Notes: a model not told the origin generated them from the letters alone. A stretch of 64,000 nt of DNA from Lysobacter sp. ISL-50 (GCF_018612875.1 NZ_JAGGRI010000029.1:17645-81644); one strand, 5' to 3'; positions 42,123-52,173 are shown, counted from the stretch's first letter. A program made the numbers and translations.

Positions 42123-43169
42123 TCAGACGGCCGAAACCGAGAGCAGCCGCAGCGCGCGCGGTTCGGCCACCGCCAGCAGCAGGCGTTCCAGCGCCACCCA
42201 GGCGTCGCCGGCTTCGCGGCCCTTGGCCATGCGATCGACCCGGCCGGCCTGGGCCAGCAGGCCTTCCCAGCGGCGCGCGTCGTGGCGCTGCAGGGCGCGG
42301 CGGTACATGGGCTGCTTGGAGTCCCAGATCCGCTGCGCCTTGAATTCCGAAGCGATATTGCCGCCGCGCGCGGCGACCCGCGCCAGCGCGGCGGTGCGCT
42401 GCAGTTCCATCACCACCATGCCGAGCAGAGCCGGCACCGCTTCGCCCTCGGCGCGCAGGCCGGCGAGCATGCGCGAGACTTGCGCGCCCTGCCCGTTCAT
42501 GGCCGCGTCCAGCACCCGGAACACGTCGAAGCGCGCGGCATCGGCGACCAGGGCCTGCATGCGATCGACGGTAAGCGTTTCGCCATCGGACAACAGCGCG
42601 AGCTTGTCCACTTCCTGCGCCGCGGCAAGCAGATTGCCCTCGACCCGGTCGGCCAGGCTCTGCACCGCGTCGCGCTCGGCGCGCAGGCCGCGCGCGCGCA
42701 GGCGGCGTTCGATCCAGTCCGGCAGTTCGTGCGGCTTTACCGCCCAGGCCACGGCCACATGCCCGACCTTGGCTACGTTTTCGCTCCACTTGCCGCCGTG
42801 TTGCTTGCTCCATTCGCCGGCGGTGATCAGCAGGCTGACATCGCCGGGCGGATCGGCGCAGAAGTCGCTGATGACCTCGGCGCCTTCCTTGCCCGGCTTG
42901 CCGGTGGGCAGGCGCAGTTCCAGCAGGCGCCGGCTGGCGAACAGGCTGGGGGCGCGGAACGAGGCCGACATCGCGTTCCAGTCGGGCTCGCGCTGATTGC
43001 CTTCGGCTTCGAAGATTTCGCGTTCGGCGATGCCCTGCTTGCGCGCGGATGCGCGCACCGCGTCGGCGGCTTCGAGCACGCGCAGCGGTTCCGGGCCGGC
43101 GATCAGGTAGACCGGACGCAGCGCTTCCTGGTCGAGCTGGGCGAGCAGGCGCTCGGGGGTGAGTTCCAT
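42123..43169 (-). CDS. holA: DNA polymerase III subunit delta
   Basis: 348-aa delta subunit of the clamp loader; it opens the beta clamp. The N-terminus RPVYLIAGPEPLRVLEAADAV and the middle LPDWIERRLRARGL plus EGNLLAAAQEVDKLALL are characteristic. A degenerate AAA+ fold without Walker motifs is expected and seen. It sits between lptE (47 nt upstream) and nadD, the standard order. DnaE, another polymerase III subunit, is at the other end of this window. Confidence 0.96.
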   Translation of the reverse strand: MELTPERLLAQLDQEALRPVYLIAGPEPLRVLEAADAVRASARKQGIAEREIFEAEGNQREPDWNAMSASFRAPSLFASRRLLELRLPTGKPGKEGAEVISDFCADPPGDVSLLITAGEWSKQHGGKWSENVAKVGHVAVAWAVKPHELPDWIERRLRARGLRAERDAVQSLADRVEGNLLAAAQEVDKLALLSDGETLTVDRMQALVADAARFDVFRVLDAAMNGQGAQVSRMLAGLRAEGEAVPALLGMVVMELQRTAALARVAARGGNIASEFKAQRIWDSKQPMYRRALQRHDARRWEGLLAQAGRVDRMAKGREAGDAWVALERLLLAVAEPRALRLLSVSAV

Positions 43170-43216
43170 GGCGGCAGGCTAGCGCCGGCGGGACGGATGC
43201 GGCGGACGCGAGCGGC

Positions 43217-43726
43217 TCAACGCCGTTCGCTGACCGCGCCGACCCGGCGCAGCACCGCGGCGCTCATCTCGCGGCGCATTTCGCGCATCAGGATTTCGCG
43301 CTCGCCTTCGGTGCCGATGGCGTTGGTCGGGTTGGACACGTAGTCGCGCGACAGCTCGATGCTCTGGCGCGGGACCAGCGCCTTGCCGTCGGCCTTGCGC
43401 AGCTCGAACACCACCGCGTAGCGCAGGCTGTATTCCTGCACGCGGCCGAGCTCGTCGAGCGCGGCCGGGGTATCGCCCCAGCGCTCGGACAACAGGTCGA
43501 GGACGGCGACTTCGCTCGAGTCCGGCTGCGCCGGCACCGCGCCCGCGCGGGTCAGGGCCTGGGCCAGCGATTCGGCCAGCGGGCTGTAGCGGTCGGCCGA
43601 GACCACCCGCACCGGACCGAGATCGGGCGGCAGGACCAGGGCTTGGCGCAGCTGGAATCCGCAGGCCGACAGGGTCAGCACGAGCGCGGCGAGCGAGGTG
43701 CGGGTAAGAAGGGAGCGAGGAGTCAT
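43217..43726 (-). CDS. lptE: LPS-assembly lipoprotein LptE
   Basis: 169-aa outer-membrane lipoprotein that plugs LptD and helps insert lipopolysaccharide. A lipobox LSAC places the lipidated cysteine at residue 22, immediately followed by the family start GFQLR. VSADRYSPLAESLAQAL and LSRDYVSNPTNAIGTEGE are typical LptE stretches. It is cotranscribed with holA downstream. Unlike the usual leuS-lptE adjacency, a GST gene and a palindromic repeat separate it from leuS. Confidence 0.95.
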   Translation of the reverse strand: MTPRSLLTRTSLAALVLTLSACGFQLRQALVLPPDLGPVRVVSADRYSPLAESLAQALTRAGAVPAQPDSSEVAVLDLLSERWGDTPAALDELGRVQEYSLRYAVVFELRKADGKALVPRQSIELSRDYVSNPTNAIGTEGEREILMREMRREMSAAVLRRVGAVSERR

Positions 43727-43877
43727 GGGCGAAGTCTGGACGAGGCGGCTGCGGGCATCAATAGGAAGACTGAACCGTGCAGGGCCCGAACGATGCGAAG
43801 CGGCGCGGCGATGCGCGCGGGATCACGCCGAGGCTGCGAGGCCGGCGACGACGCGCACAGATCGCGCGCAACGCCGG

Positions 43878-44552
43878 TCAGTAGCGCAGTTCGTACCCGG
43901 CGAACAGGTCCTGCGCGCTCTGCGCGCCCGGCAGCGCCAGCACGCGCTGGTACCAGGCCGCGAGCGCCGGCCAGCGCTGCGCCCAGGACTGCATGGCGAC
44001 GCCGGCGTCCTGCGCCCAAGGCTCTTGCGTGAAGCACAGATAGCCCATGCAGGCCACATCGGCGATGGTCGGCGCCGGCCCGGCCAGCCACGGCGTCAGG
44101 CTCAGCTGCTGCTGCAGGCGGTCGAGGTCGGCGACGGAGCGGCGGTCGTACCACGCCAGCACGGCCGGGTCGTAACTGCCGAACTGGCGGCCGTAGCGCG
44201 AATGGGCGAGGTTGAGGCTGATGCGGTTGGCTTCCCACGACAGCCATTCGCGCACGTGCAGCCGCTGCCCGGTGTCGGCGCCGTCGAGGCGGCGTGCGCC
44301 CTCGCCCAGGGCGTCCTGACGGGTGGCGAGGTAATCCAGGATCACGTTGGACTGGCACAGCACCAGGTCGTCGATCAGCAGCACCGGGATTTCGCCGTGC
44401 GCGGCGAGGTCGCGGAATTCCTGCGAACGCTGGTCGCGCGGGATGCGGATGTTGACGTGGCGCTGCTCGAAGTCGATGCCGAGCAGGCGCAGGGCGAGTG
44501 CGGCTTTGTAACTGAAGCCGGAGTCGGGGTGGCAGTAGAGGATGGCGGGCAT
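43878..44552 (-). CDS. glutathione S-transferase family protein
   Basis: 224-aa cytosolic GST with an N-terminal thioredoxin-like domain (ILYCHPDSGFSYKAALALRL, GEIPVLLIDDLVLCQSNVIL with the cis-Pro and Gln-Ser glutathione contacts) and an all-helical C-terminal domain. The N-cap stretch PTIADVACMGYL is recognisable. The class and substrate are uncertain. It is inserted between leuS and lptE, on the same strand, with a palindrome on its leuS side. Confidence 0.9.
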   Translation of the reverse strand: MPAILYCHPDSGFSYKAALALRLLGIDFEQRHVNIRIPRDQRSQEFRDLAAHGEIPVLLIDDLVLCQSNVILDYLATRQDALGEGARRLDGADTGQRLHVREWLSWEANRISLNLAHSRYGRQFGSYDPAVLAWYDRRSVADLDRLQQQLSLTPWLAGPAPTIADVACMGYLCFTQEPWAQDAGVAMQSWAQRWPALAAWYQRVLALPGAQSAQDLFAGYELRY

Positions 44553-44579
44553 GGGGGGCTCGATTGAGATTTGGGGCGA

Positions 44580-44720
44580 AGAGCGAATCCCCCCTGCCCC
44601 CCTTTTTCAAAGGGGGGATGCTTCGGGTGGGTGTGGTGCGATCTGGGTGGGATGTCGTGCCGCAACACCGTGCTTGTCTTCCCCCTTTGAAAAAGGGGGA
44701 CCGAGGGGGATTCGCTCTCC
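44580..44720. repeat. palindrome, CCCCCTTTTTCAAAGGGGG type
   Basis: Outer arms at 44580-44616 (AGAGCGAATCCCCCC then CCCCCTTTTTCAAAG) and 44683-44720 (CTTTGAAAAAGGGGG then GGGGGATTCGCTCT), about 66 nt of loop. It fills most of the gap between leuS and the GST gene. A relative is at 55012-55159. Confidence 0.9.
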
Positions 44721-44731
44721 CGCCCCGCAGC

Positions 44732-47497
44732 TTACGAAGCAACGATATTGACGATCTTCCCCGGCACCACGATCACCTTGCGCACGGTCAGCCCTCCCAT
44801 GTACTTGACCACGTTCGGCTCGGCCAGCGCCAAGCGCTCGACCTCGTCCTTGGGCAGATTCACCGCGACCTCGATGGTCCCGCGCAGCTTGCCGTTGACC
44901 TGCACCGCCAGCGTCGCCGAATCGCGCGTCAGCGCCGACGCATCGGCCTGCGGGAACGCCAGGTCTTCCAGCAAGGTCTCGCCGTGCCCCAGCACCTGCC
45001 ACAGCGCGTGGCTGGTGTGCGGGGTGATCGGGTTGAGCAGCAGCACGATCGCCGTCAAGGCTTCCTGACGCAGCGCGCGGCCGTTGCCGCTGGCGTCGTC
45101 GAACTTGGACAGGTGATTGTGCAGTTCCATCACCGCGGCGATCGCGGTGTTGAAGCTGTGGCGATGGCCGTAATCGTTGCCGACCTTCTGGATCGCTTCG
45201 TGCAACTGCCGACGCAGGACCTTCTGCGCGGGGTCCAGCGCCGTCAGGTCGAGCGCCGGCGCGGCGCCGTCGGCGACGTGCTTGTGCACCGACACCCACA
45301 CGCGGCGCAAGAACCGCGCCATGCCTTCGACGCCGGCTTCGTTCCACTCCAGCGACTGGTCCGGCGGCGCGGCGAACATCGAGAACAGGCGCACGGTGTC
45401 GGCGCCGAACTTGCCGACCATCAACTGCGGATCGACGCCGTTGTTCTTCGACTTCGACATTTTCTCGGTGCCGCCGATCTCGACCGGCAGACCATCCGCC
45501 TTGAGCGTGGCGGCGACAATCCGGCCTCGCTCATCGCGAGTCAAATCCAGATCGGCGGGGTTGAACCATTCTTCCGAACCCTTCGATCCGCGGTAGAACG
45601 CATCCGCGATCACCATGCCCTGGGTCATCAGGTTGATCGCCGGCTCATCGCTGTTCACCAGCCCCTGATCGCGCATGAGCTTGTGATAGAAGCGGAAGTA
45701 CATCAGGTGCAGGATCGCGTGCTCGATGCCGCCGATGTATTGATCCACCGGGGTCCAGTACTTGGCGCGCTCGTCCACCTGCTGGGCCGCGCCCGGCGAG
45801 GTGTAGCGGGCGTAGTACCAGCTCGACTCCATGAAGGTGTCGAAGGTGTCGGTCTCGCGCTCGGCCGCGCCGCCGCAGTTCGGGCAGGTGGTCTTGCGCC
45901 ACTGCGGGTCGGCCTTGATCGGCGAGGCCACGCCGCTGAATTCCACGTCTTCCGGCAGCACCACCGGCAACTGGTCTTCCGGCACCGGCACGTCGCCGCA
46001 CTTGGCGCACAGGATCACCGGGATCGGGCAGCCCCAATAACGCTGGCGGCTCACGCCCCAGTCGCGCAGACGGAAGTTGACCCGGCGGTTGCCGCGGCCT
46101 TCGGCTTCGAACCGCGCCGCCAGCGCATCGAGCGACTGCTGGAAATCCATGCCGTCGTATTCGCCGGAATTGACCAGCCAGCCGCGCTCGGTCCACGGAC
46201 CTTGTTCCTGGATCGAATTCTGGAACTCCTCGACCACCTGCACCGCGGCGCTGGTTTCGTACACGTCCAGCGACGGCGCGCTGCCCAGCGCGCTGCTCAT
46301 CGGGTCCTTGTGCCTGGCCATGTCGCCGGCGATTTCCGCCAGCGCGTCGCGCACCGCGTCGGGCACGATCACGGTCTTGATCGGCAGGTGATAACGCTTG
46401 GCGAATTCCCAGTCGCGCTGATCGTGGCCGGGCACAGCCATGACCGCGCCGGTGCCGTAGTTCATCAGCACGAAGTTGGCCACGTACACCGGCACTTGCT
46501 CGCCGGTGACCGGGTGGATCGCGCGCAGGCCGGTGTCGCGGCCGCGCTTCTCCTGGGTTTCCAGTTCGGCTTCGGACACGCCGCCCTTGCGCAGTTCGGC
46601 GATGAAGGCGGCCAGGTCGGCGTCGGTCCGGGCGGCGTGCGCGGCCAGCGGGTGCTCGGCGGCGATCGATACGAAGCTCGCGCCCATCAGCGTGTCCGGA
46701 CGCGTGGTGAACACGGTCAGCGGCTCGACCGGGTTGCCGGCTTCGTCGCGCACGTCGAAGCGGATTTCCAGGCCTTCGCTGCGGCCGATCCAGTTGCGCT
46801 GCATGGTCTTGACCGCGTCCGGCCAGCCCGGCAGCGTGTCCAGGCCGTCGAGCAGTTCCTGCGCGTAGTCGGTGATCTTGAGGAACCACTGCGGGATTTC
46901 GCGCTTCTCGACCAAGGCGCCGGTACGCCAGCCGCGGCCGTCGATGACCTGCTCGTTGGCCAGCACGGTCTGATCCACCGGGTCCCAGTTCACCACCGAG
47001 TTCTTGCGGTAGGCCAGGCCCTGCTTCATCAGCCGCACGAACATGCGCTGCTCGTGGACGTAGTAGTCCGGCGTGCAGGTGGCGAATTCGCGCGACCAGT
47101 CGATGGCATAGCCCATCGTCTTGAGCTGCGCCTTCATGTGGGCGATGTTGGCGTAGGTCCACTTCGCCGGCGCGGTGTTGTTCTTGATCGCGGCGTTTTC
47201 CGCCGGCAGGCCGAACGCGTCCCAGCCCATCGGCTGCAGCACATTAAAGCCGGTCATGCGCTTGTAGCGGCTGATCACGTCGCCGATGGTGTAGTTGCGC
47301 ACGTGGCCCATGTGCAGCGCGCCGGAGGGGTACGGCAGCATCGACAGGCAGTAGTACTTGGGCTTGTCCGAGCGCTCATCGACCTCGAACGCGCGCGTGC
47401 CGTCCCAGAAACGTTGCGCGGCGGCTTCGATCAGGCCGGGCTCGAAGGCCAGGGGATCGTTCTGGGGGTCGTTCGGGGCGGGGGCGGCGTCGGACAC
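44732..47497 (-). CDS. leuS: leucyl-tRNA synthetase
   Basis: 921-aa class I aminoacyl-tRNA synthetase that charges tRNA-Leu. The HIGH-type motif is in [14 protein letters not shown] near residue 60, the KMSKS loop is [12 protein letters not shown], and a CP1 editing domain lies between. The [10 protein letters not shown] and [15 protein letters not shown] parts of the active site are present. I take the GTG at 47497 as start because relatives begin shortly before the [12 protein letters not shown] segment; no ATG is available nearby. First gene of the operon through rsfS. Confidence 0.97.
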   Translation of the reverse strand: MSDAAPAPNDPQNDPLAFEPGLIEAAAQRFWDGTRAFEVDERSDKPKYYCLSMLPYPSGALHMGHVRNYTIGDVISRYKRMTGFNVLQPMGWDAFGLPAENAAIKNNTAPAKWTYANIAHMKAQLKTMGYAIDWSREFATCTPDYYVHEQRMFVRLMKQGLAYRKNSVVNWDPVDQTVLANEQVIDGRGWRTGALVEKREIPQWFLKITDYAQELLDGLDTLPGWPDAVKTMQRNWIGRSEGLEIRFDVRDEAGNPVEPLTVFTTRPDTLMGASFVSIAAEHPLAAHAARTDADLAAFIAELRKGGVSEAELETQEKRGRDTGLRAIHPVTGEQVPVYVANFVLMNYGTGAVMAVPGHDQRDWEFAKRYHLPIKTVIVPDAVRDALAEIAGDMARHKDPMSSALGSAPSLDVYETSAAVQVVEEFQNSIQEQGPWTERGWLVNSGEYDGMDFQQSLDALAARFEAEGRGNRRVNFRLRDWGVSRQRYWGCPIPVILCAKCGDVPVPEDQLPVVLPEDVEFSGVASPIKADPQWRKTTCPNCGGAAERETDTFDTFMESSWYYARYTSPGAAQQVDERAKYWTPVDQYIGGIEHAILHLMYFRFYHKLMRDQGLVNSDEPAINLMTQGMVIADAFYRGSKGSEEWFNPADLDLTRDERGRIVAATLKADGLPVEIGGTEKMSKSKNNGVDPQLMVGKFGADTVRLFSMFAAPPDQSLEWNEAGVEGMARFLRRVWVSVHKHVADGAAPALDLTALDPAQKVLRRQLHEAIQKVGNDYGHRHSFNTAIAAVMELHNHLSKFDDASGNGRALRQEALTAIVLLLNPITPHTSHALWQVLGHGETLLEDLAFPQADASALTRDSATLAVQVNGKLRGTIEVAVNLPKDEVERLALAEPNVVKYMGGLTVRKVIVVPGKIVNIVAS

Positions 47498-47739
47498 AGG
47501 CAGGTAATGGCAATGGGACAGGACCGGCAAGCCTACCGCAGCGCACAAAAGCCCGCCACGCACCGGCGCCGGTCGATGGGCGCGATTCCGCGATCCGGGC
47601 CCGCCCGGGCCCGCGACCGCGCCGCGAGGATCGCGCGCGGCGAGGCCACCGGCGGGCGAAATCGCGGTTCGTTCATTCCGCGAACCGGAGCGCGGTCGGC
47701 GCTCCGGTTCGCGGCGGGCGGGCGCCCGGGAACCTCAAC

Positions 47740-47949
47740 TCACACGCAAACGCGCGCGATCGGCCGGCCCGACTTGTCGTAGATCACCTGCTCGCTCTTG
47801 CCCAGCGGGCACGGCTGGGGCAAGGGCTTGAAGATGTCGGAGCTGACGATAACGCCCGCCACCGACGCGGATTTACGCTCGGCCGCGTTGACGGCGAAGG
47901 ACAGAACGCAGGCGGCCACGATCAGGGCCGGACAGATCAACTTGCTCAT
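47740..47949 (-). CDS. small exported protein, unknown
   Basis: 69-aa protein with a clear signal peptide (SKLICPALIVAACVLSFAVNA) leaving about 47 mature residues. The mature part has two cysteines (QPCPLG and ARVCV at the C-terminus) that may pair. A cysteine near residue 14 of the signal does not fit a lipobox. No family is recognised. It is on the same strand as leuS but over 170 nt upstream and probably independent. Confidence 0.6.
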   Translation of the reverse strand: MSKLICPALIVAACVLSFAVNAAERKSASVAGVIVSSDIFKPLPQPCPLGKSEQVIYDKSGRPIARVCV

Positions 47950-48404
47950 AAAGATATCGACTCGCTGTAGTGAACCGGACAGACGTGGCGATGGCCTGGA
48001 ACCCCCGGTCCGTAATGGCTCCCTGCCGGCGCCCACCTTGCGCAGCCCCGGCCGCGCTGACAACCGCCCGCAACCGTCGCGGCGAGGTTTTTTGGCCAAC
48101 CCGGTTACGGAATCGGGATCGCGCCCGGCCGCGAGCGCTTCGGCCCACCGACCATACGCCAGCGTGTTCGCGCCGGCGGCCGTGCGCGGGCAAGGCCGGG
48201 GCGGTCGCGACTGCGCAACGCGCCGACTAGTACGTTAGTCACGTTGACCCGTCGCCGGCCCGGCTTGCATGCTGCGACGGCTTCGGCAGAGTCGCGCAGG
48301 GGCCCGTTGGCGCGGCTCCCCTCGTCGATGCACATCGCGATTCGTCCTGCGCGCCGCGCGGCGAATCTCCGGGCGCCCACGCCCGCACTCAGCCGGAATT
48401 GTTC
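47950..48404. other. divergent intergenic region
   Basis: 455 nt between the small exported protein and the amidohydrolase. No gene, clear promoter or repeat is seen; several open frames here are GC shadows. Confidence 0.5.
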
Positions 48405-49721
48405 ATGACCCGCCTGTCCGTCGCCGTATCGATCGTTCTCGCCGCCAGCGCCGGCGCATTCGCCGCGCCCGTCCACGCCGCCGTCGCCACCGCCGAGCCG
48501 GTGGCCTTGCAGTGCGGACGCCTGTTCGATGCGCGCAGCGGCAAAATCCTGTCGGCGCGCACCGTGGTCGTGCGCGAGGGCAAGATCGAGAAGATCCTCG
48601 ACGGCCGCGGCGAAGCGCCCGGCGCGCGCGCGATCGATCTGTCCCAGCACACCTGCACGCCCGGCTGGACCGATCTGCACGTGCACATGAGTTCGCAATC
48701 CAGCCCGCAGAGCTACTCGGAAGGCTTCCGCCTTGACGACACCGACTTCGCTTTCCGCTCGGTCGGCTACGCGAAGAAAACCCTGCTGGCCGGCTTCACC
48801 AGCGTGCGCGACCTGGGCGGCGAAGTGGCGCCGCACCTGCGCGACGCGATCAACCAGGGACTGGTCGATGGCCCGCGCATCTGGGCGGCCGGCAAGTCCA
48901 TCGCCACCACCGGCGGCCATGCCGATCCCACCAACGGCTACAACGACGCGCTCTCGCACCTGATCGGCCCGCCCGGCCCGACCGAGGGCGTGATCAATTC
49001 CATCGACGATGCGCGCCAGGCCGTGCGCCAGCGCTACAAGGAAGGCAGCGACGTCATCAAGATCACCGCCACCGGCGGCGTGCTCAGCTATGCGCGCTCC
49101 GGCGACGCGCCGCAGTTCACGGTGGAGGAAGTCAAAGCGATCGTGGATACCGCGAACGACTACGGCTATCGCGTCGCCGCGCATGCGCACGGCACCGAGG
49201 GCATGAAGCGCGCGGTGCTCGGCGGCGTCACCTCGATCGAGCACGGCACCTACATGGATGTCGAGGTCATGTCGCTGATGAAACAGAAAGGCACCTGGTA
49301 CGTTCCGACCATCTACGCCGGCCGCTTCGTCGCCGACAAGGCCAAGCTCGACGGCTATTTTCCCGAAGTGGTGCGGCCCAAGGCCGCGCGGATCGGCGCG
49401 CTGATCCAGCAGACCGCGGCCAACGCGTACAAGAACGGCGTCAAGATCGCCTTCGGCACCGACATGGGCGTGGGCCCGCACGGCGATAACGCGCGCGAAT
49501 TCCTGTACATGGTCGAAGCCGGCATTCCCGCGTCGGTGGCCCTGCAGGCCGCGACCATCCGCGCCGCGGAAGTGCTGGGCGTGGACGATCAGGGCGTGAT
49601 CGAAGCGGGCAAGCGCGCGGACATCGTCGCGGTCAAGGGCGATCCGGTCGAGGACATCAACACGGTCATGAACGTCGATTTCGTGATGAAGGACGGGCAG
49701 GTCTACAAGCAGGCGCTGTGA
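48405..49721 (+). CDS. exported metal-dependent amidohydrolase (Xaa-Pro dipeptidase-like)
   Basis: 438-aa member of the amidohydrolase superfamily with a signal peptide (about residues 1-28). The binuclear site is visible: DLHVHM (HxH), the carboxylated lysine in DVIKITATGG, then HAHG, SIEHGTYM and the Asp in FGTDMGVGPHG. The C-terminal AGKRADIVAVKGDP beta-sandwich part is typical. Related enzymes hydrolyse Xaa-Pro or Xaa-Arg dipeptides or lactones; the substrate here is not known. The ATG at 48405 is chosen over an in-frame TTG. Confidence 0.9.
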   Translation: MTRLSVAVSIVLAASAGAFAAPVHAAVATAEPVALQCGRLFDARSGKILSARTVVVREGKIEKILDGRGEAPGARAIDLSQHTCTPGWTDLHVHMSSQSSPQSYSEGFRLDDTDFAFRSVGYAKKTLLAGFTSVRDLGGEVAPHLRDAINQGLVDGPRIWAAGKSIATTGGHADPTNGYNDALSHLIGPPGPTEGVINSIDDARQAVRQRYKEGSDVIKITATGGVLSYARSGDAPQFTVEEVKAIVDTANDYGYRVAAHAHGTEGMKRAVLGGVTSIEHGTYMDVEVMSLMKQKGTWYVPTIYAGRFVADKAKLDGYFPEVVRPKAARIGALIQQTAANAYKNGVKIAFGTDMGVGPHGDNAREFLYMVEAGIPASVALQAATIRAAEVLGVDDQGVIEAGKRADIVAVKGDPVEDINTVMNVDFVMKDGQVYKQAL

Positions 49722-49827
49722 GCGGGCGCTGTTCCGACCGAGTCCTCAGTTTGGCCAGCGCGACGGCGCCGAGCGACCGCGCATTGCCGCGCCCGTGAGC
49801 GCGGTCACGGCGATCATGGCGACGCCG

Positions 49828-49839
49828 TGACATAAGTCA
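49828..49839. promoter_or_regulatory. TGAC-ATAA-GTCA dyad
   Basis: Short perfect inverted repeat about 85 nt before the first cysteine-rich small gene. It resembles half of a CRP/FNR-type site, but the arms are too short to assign. Confidence 0.25.
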
Positions 49840-49921
49840 TGAGACCGGATCACGTCCGCGCGGACGAACGTCACCGTCGCATCCACCCGGATCGTTCGCG
49901 CCCCTGGGAAAAGGAGTTCGC

Positions 49922-50107
49922 ATGAAATCCTGGTCGTTGATCGCCGCGCGGGCGGCGGGTTGTTTCGGCTTCGCCGCGGCGTTCATCGCCACGCCCTCGC
50001 AGGCCGCGGGGCGATGCCCGTTCTGCCAGACGCACGCAGCCACGCCGGCGCGCGAGGCCGCTTGCCGGGCGTCGTTCGATCGATGCCTCGTGAGCGCCTG
50101 CCCCTGA
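49922..50107 (+). CDS. small cysteine-rich exported protein
   Basis: 61 aa with an AAGGAG ribosome-binding site 7 nt before the ATG and a signal peptide ending near TPSQAA (about residue 29). The mature part has CPFC then CRASFDRCLVSAC, a C-x3-F-x2-C-x4-C pattern shared exactly with the next gene. It could form a disulfide-bonded helical hairpin in the periplasm or outside. In the same frame past the stop, DAKFRRC continues with a similar look, so an ancestral longer form is possible. No family is recognised. Confidence 0.65.
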   Translation: MKSWSLIAARAAGCFGFAAAFIATPSQAAGRCPFCQTHAATPAREAACRASFDRCLVSACP

Positions 50108-50250
50108 GCCGATGCCAAGTTTCGCCGTTGCCGCAACAAGGCCTATGCGGAATTCGTTCCGCGATGGGCGCCGGTCACGACTGGCCTTGTTGCGGCATCG
50201 GCACCACTTCCTCGGCGGCGACCGCCGCCGCATCGTCCAAGGAATGACCG

Positions 50251-50462
50251 ATGCACATCGCATGGCAGCGCAGCACTCTCCTGGCGATCGCGATCGCCAC
50301 CGCCGCTTTCGGTTCACCGCCACGCCGCGGGCCAGCGAGCCCTGCGACTGCGAGGCGCAGCGCCAGCAATGCATCCTCGACAATCAGAACAACTGGCCCG
50401 GCCCGCAGTTGGAATGCGATGTGATGTTCCGCATGTGTCAGCGCAGGACCTGCGCGAGTTGA
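50251..50462 (+). pseudogene. frameshifted small cysteine-rich exported protein
   Basis: Starts at the ATG at 50251, 6 nt after an AAGGA. The first about 21 codons give a good signal peptide (HIAWQRSTLLAIAIATAAFG). The cysteine-rich part (CDCEAQRQQC, then CDVMFRMCQRRTC) is in the next frame and ends at 50462. A single missing base near 50308-50320 (a TTCGGTTC run) would join them into about 71 aa. The C-terminal C-x3-F-x2-C-x4-C matches the preceding gene, so they look like tandem paralogues. A sequencing error, a true inactivation or a programmed shift would explain it. Confidence 0.6.
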
Positions 50463-50526
50463 TCGCCCGCGCGTCGCGGCGCAAGCCGGGACGGATTCGC
50501 GCGCCGCGACACCCGACGGCGCGCGC

Positions 50527-51189
50527 TCATCCCGCCGATCCGCGCCGCGGCCACGCCGCGGCGACATAGGCCGCCAGCCACGCCAGCAGCGCCACGCGCT
50601 GCGCCGGCGCCGACGGCGCCATGCGCAGATCGGCCAGGACGATCGCCAAGGTCAGCACCGCCGCCGCGGCCAGCGCGATCGCGCCCAAACGCCGCCATGC
50701 CGGCGCCGCCAGCGTCGCCCGCGCCAGCAACAGCGCGCCCGGCACGAACGCCAGCCACCACAGCAGCCATGCCAGCGCGTGCAAACGGCTGGCCTGCGCG
50801 TCCAGATCACGCGGATCGAGCGCCGCCACGCCCTGCGCCGCCCAGGCCAGCGCCGACCACAGCCACAGCCATGCGCCGATCCGCGCCGACGCGCCCCGCG
50901 CCTGCAGCGCATCGCGCAATCGCCATGCGACCCAGGCCATCACTAACCCAGGGCCGATATAGACCAGCAGATTGAACGCCAGCGCGCGCTCGATGCCGCG
51001 CGCGCCGAGCAAGCCCGGCGGATGCAGCCATTGCGAATAGCCGTCGAGCGCCGCGCCGAAACCGAGCAAGGCCGCCACGCAACACAGCGCCGCGGCCAAG
51101 GCCAGCGCGCGCGCGCCGGACGCGGGCGCGGCATCGCCGACGGTGGAATTCGCGGCCGCGGCGGCGGCCGGTTTCGATGAGCGTTTCAT
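50527..51189 (-). CDS. DUF998 family membrane protein
   Basis: 220-aa predicted inner-membrane protein with about six hydrophobic segments and a basic cytosolic N-terminus. The DUF998 hallmark region GYSQWLHPPGLLGARGIE followed by FNLLVYIGPG is present. The family has no established activity. It is divergent from the thioredoxin-like gene and close to the convergent cysteine-rich pair. Confidence 0.8.
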   Translation of the reverse strand: MKRSSKPAAAAAANSTVGDAAPASGARALALAAALCCVAALLGFGAALDGYSQWLHPPGLLGARGIERALAFNLLVYIGPGLVMAWVAWRLRDALQARGASARIGAWLWLWSALAWAAQGVAALDPRDLDAQASRLHALAWLLWWLAFVPGALLLARATLAAPAWRRLGAIALAAAAVLTLAIVLADLRMAPSAPAQRVALLAWLAAYVAAAWPRRGSAG

Positions 51190-51303
51190 CGCGACATGCT
51201 AGCGTGCGCTGCCGCGGCGCGCGCCGGCCGGGCCATGGCTTGCCTGACGCGCGCATCGCCCCCACTTCGGGTTTCGACCCCGCACCGCCTCACGAGCCAG
51301 CCG

Positions 51304-52173
51304 ATGACCGCACCCGCCAAACCCCACGTCTTCGACGCCACCGCCGACCGCTTCCAGGACGAGGTCCTGCAGAAATCGCTGACGACGCCGGTCCTGATCG
51401 ATTTCTGGGCGGAATGGTGCCAGCCGTGCAAGACCCTCGGCCCGATCCTGGAAAAGCTGGCCGGCGAATACCACGGCGCGTTCGAACTGGCCAAGGTCGA
51501 TGTCGAGGCCGAGCAGCAGCTCGGCGCGGCGTTCCAGATCCGCTCGATCCCGACCGTGTTCCTGGTCAAGGACGGGCAGTTGGTGGACGGTTTCGCCGAA
51601 GCGCTGCCGGAAAGCGCGGTGCGCGAATTCCTCAAGCACCACGGCATCGAGCCGGCCGCCGCGCCGGTGGAAGAGCCCGTGGAAGCCGAAGCGCCCGCGC
51701 TCGACCCGCACGCCGAAGTCGTGCGCCTGCGCCACGAGGTGGCCGAGCAGCCGGACAAGGCCGAATTGCGGCTCGACCTGGCCCTGGCCCTGCTCGACAC
51801 GGGCGCGGCGCACGAGTCCGAACAACTGCTCGACGCCCTGCCCGCCAACCTGGCCACCGACGACCGCAGCCTGCGCGCCCGCGCCCGCCTGGGCTTCATC
51901 GCCGCCAGCAAGGACGCGCCGCCGGTGCCGACATTGGAAGCGGCGGTCGCCGCTCAACCTGAAGACCTGCAGGCGCGTTACCTGCTGGGCGCGCGCCTGA
52001 TCGCCGCCGGCCGCGACGAGCCCGGCCTGGAGCAGTTCATCGAAATGCTGCGCCGCGACCGCGCCTTCCAGGACGGCCTGCCGCGCAAGGCCCTGATCGA
52101 CGCGTTCCGGGTGGTCGCCGACGAAGACCTGGTCGGCAAGTACCGGCGCAAGATGTCCTCGCTGCTGTTCTGA
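51304..52173 (+). CDS. CnoX/YbbN-like thioredoxin with TPR-like C-domain
   Basis: 289-aa cytosolic protein: a thioredoxin domain (residues about 20-115) with active site WCQPC instead of WCGPC, cis-Pro in IRSIPTVFLVKDG, an acidic Ala/Pro linker, and a helical TPR-like C-terminal domain. That layout is CnoX (YbbN), a chaperedoxin that holds unfolding proteins and hands them to GroEL; both cysteines are retained here, so redox activity is possible. The ATG at 51304 starts the family-like N-terminus; the frame upstream to 51196 overlaps the divergent promoter. Confidence 0.88.
   Translation: MTAPAKPHVFDATADRFQDEVLQKSLTTPVLIDFWAEWCQPCKTLGPILEKLAGEYHGAFELAKVDVEAEQQLGAAFQIRSIPTVFLVKDGQLVDGFAEALPESAVREFLKHHGIEPAAAPVEEPVEAEAPALDPHAEVVRLRHEVAEQPDKAELRLDLALALLDTGAAHESEQLLDALPANLATDDRSLRARARLGFIAASKDAPPVPTLEAAVAAQPEDLQARYLLGARLIAAGRDEPGLEQFIEMLRRDRAFQDGLPRKALIDAFRVVADEDLVGKYRRKMSSLLF

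Noticed and set aside
49922..50247. Reading the first cysteine-rich gene as frameshifted through to 50247
   Set aside because: Its C-terminus at 50107 matches the end of the neighbouring paralogue in cysteine spacing, so the short form is likely complete.
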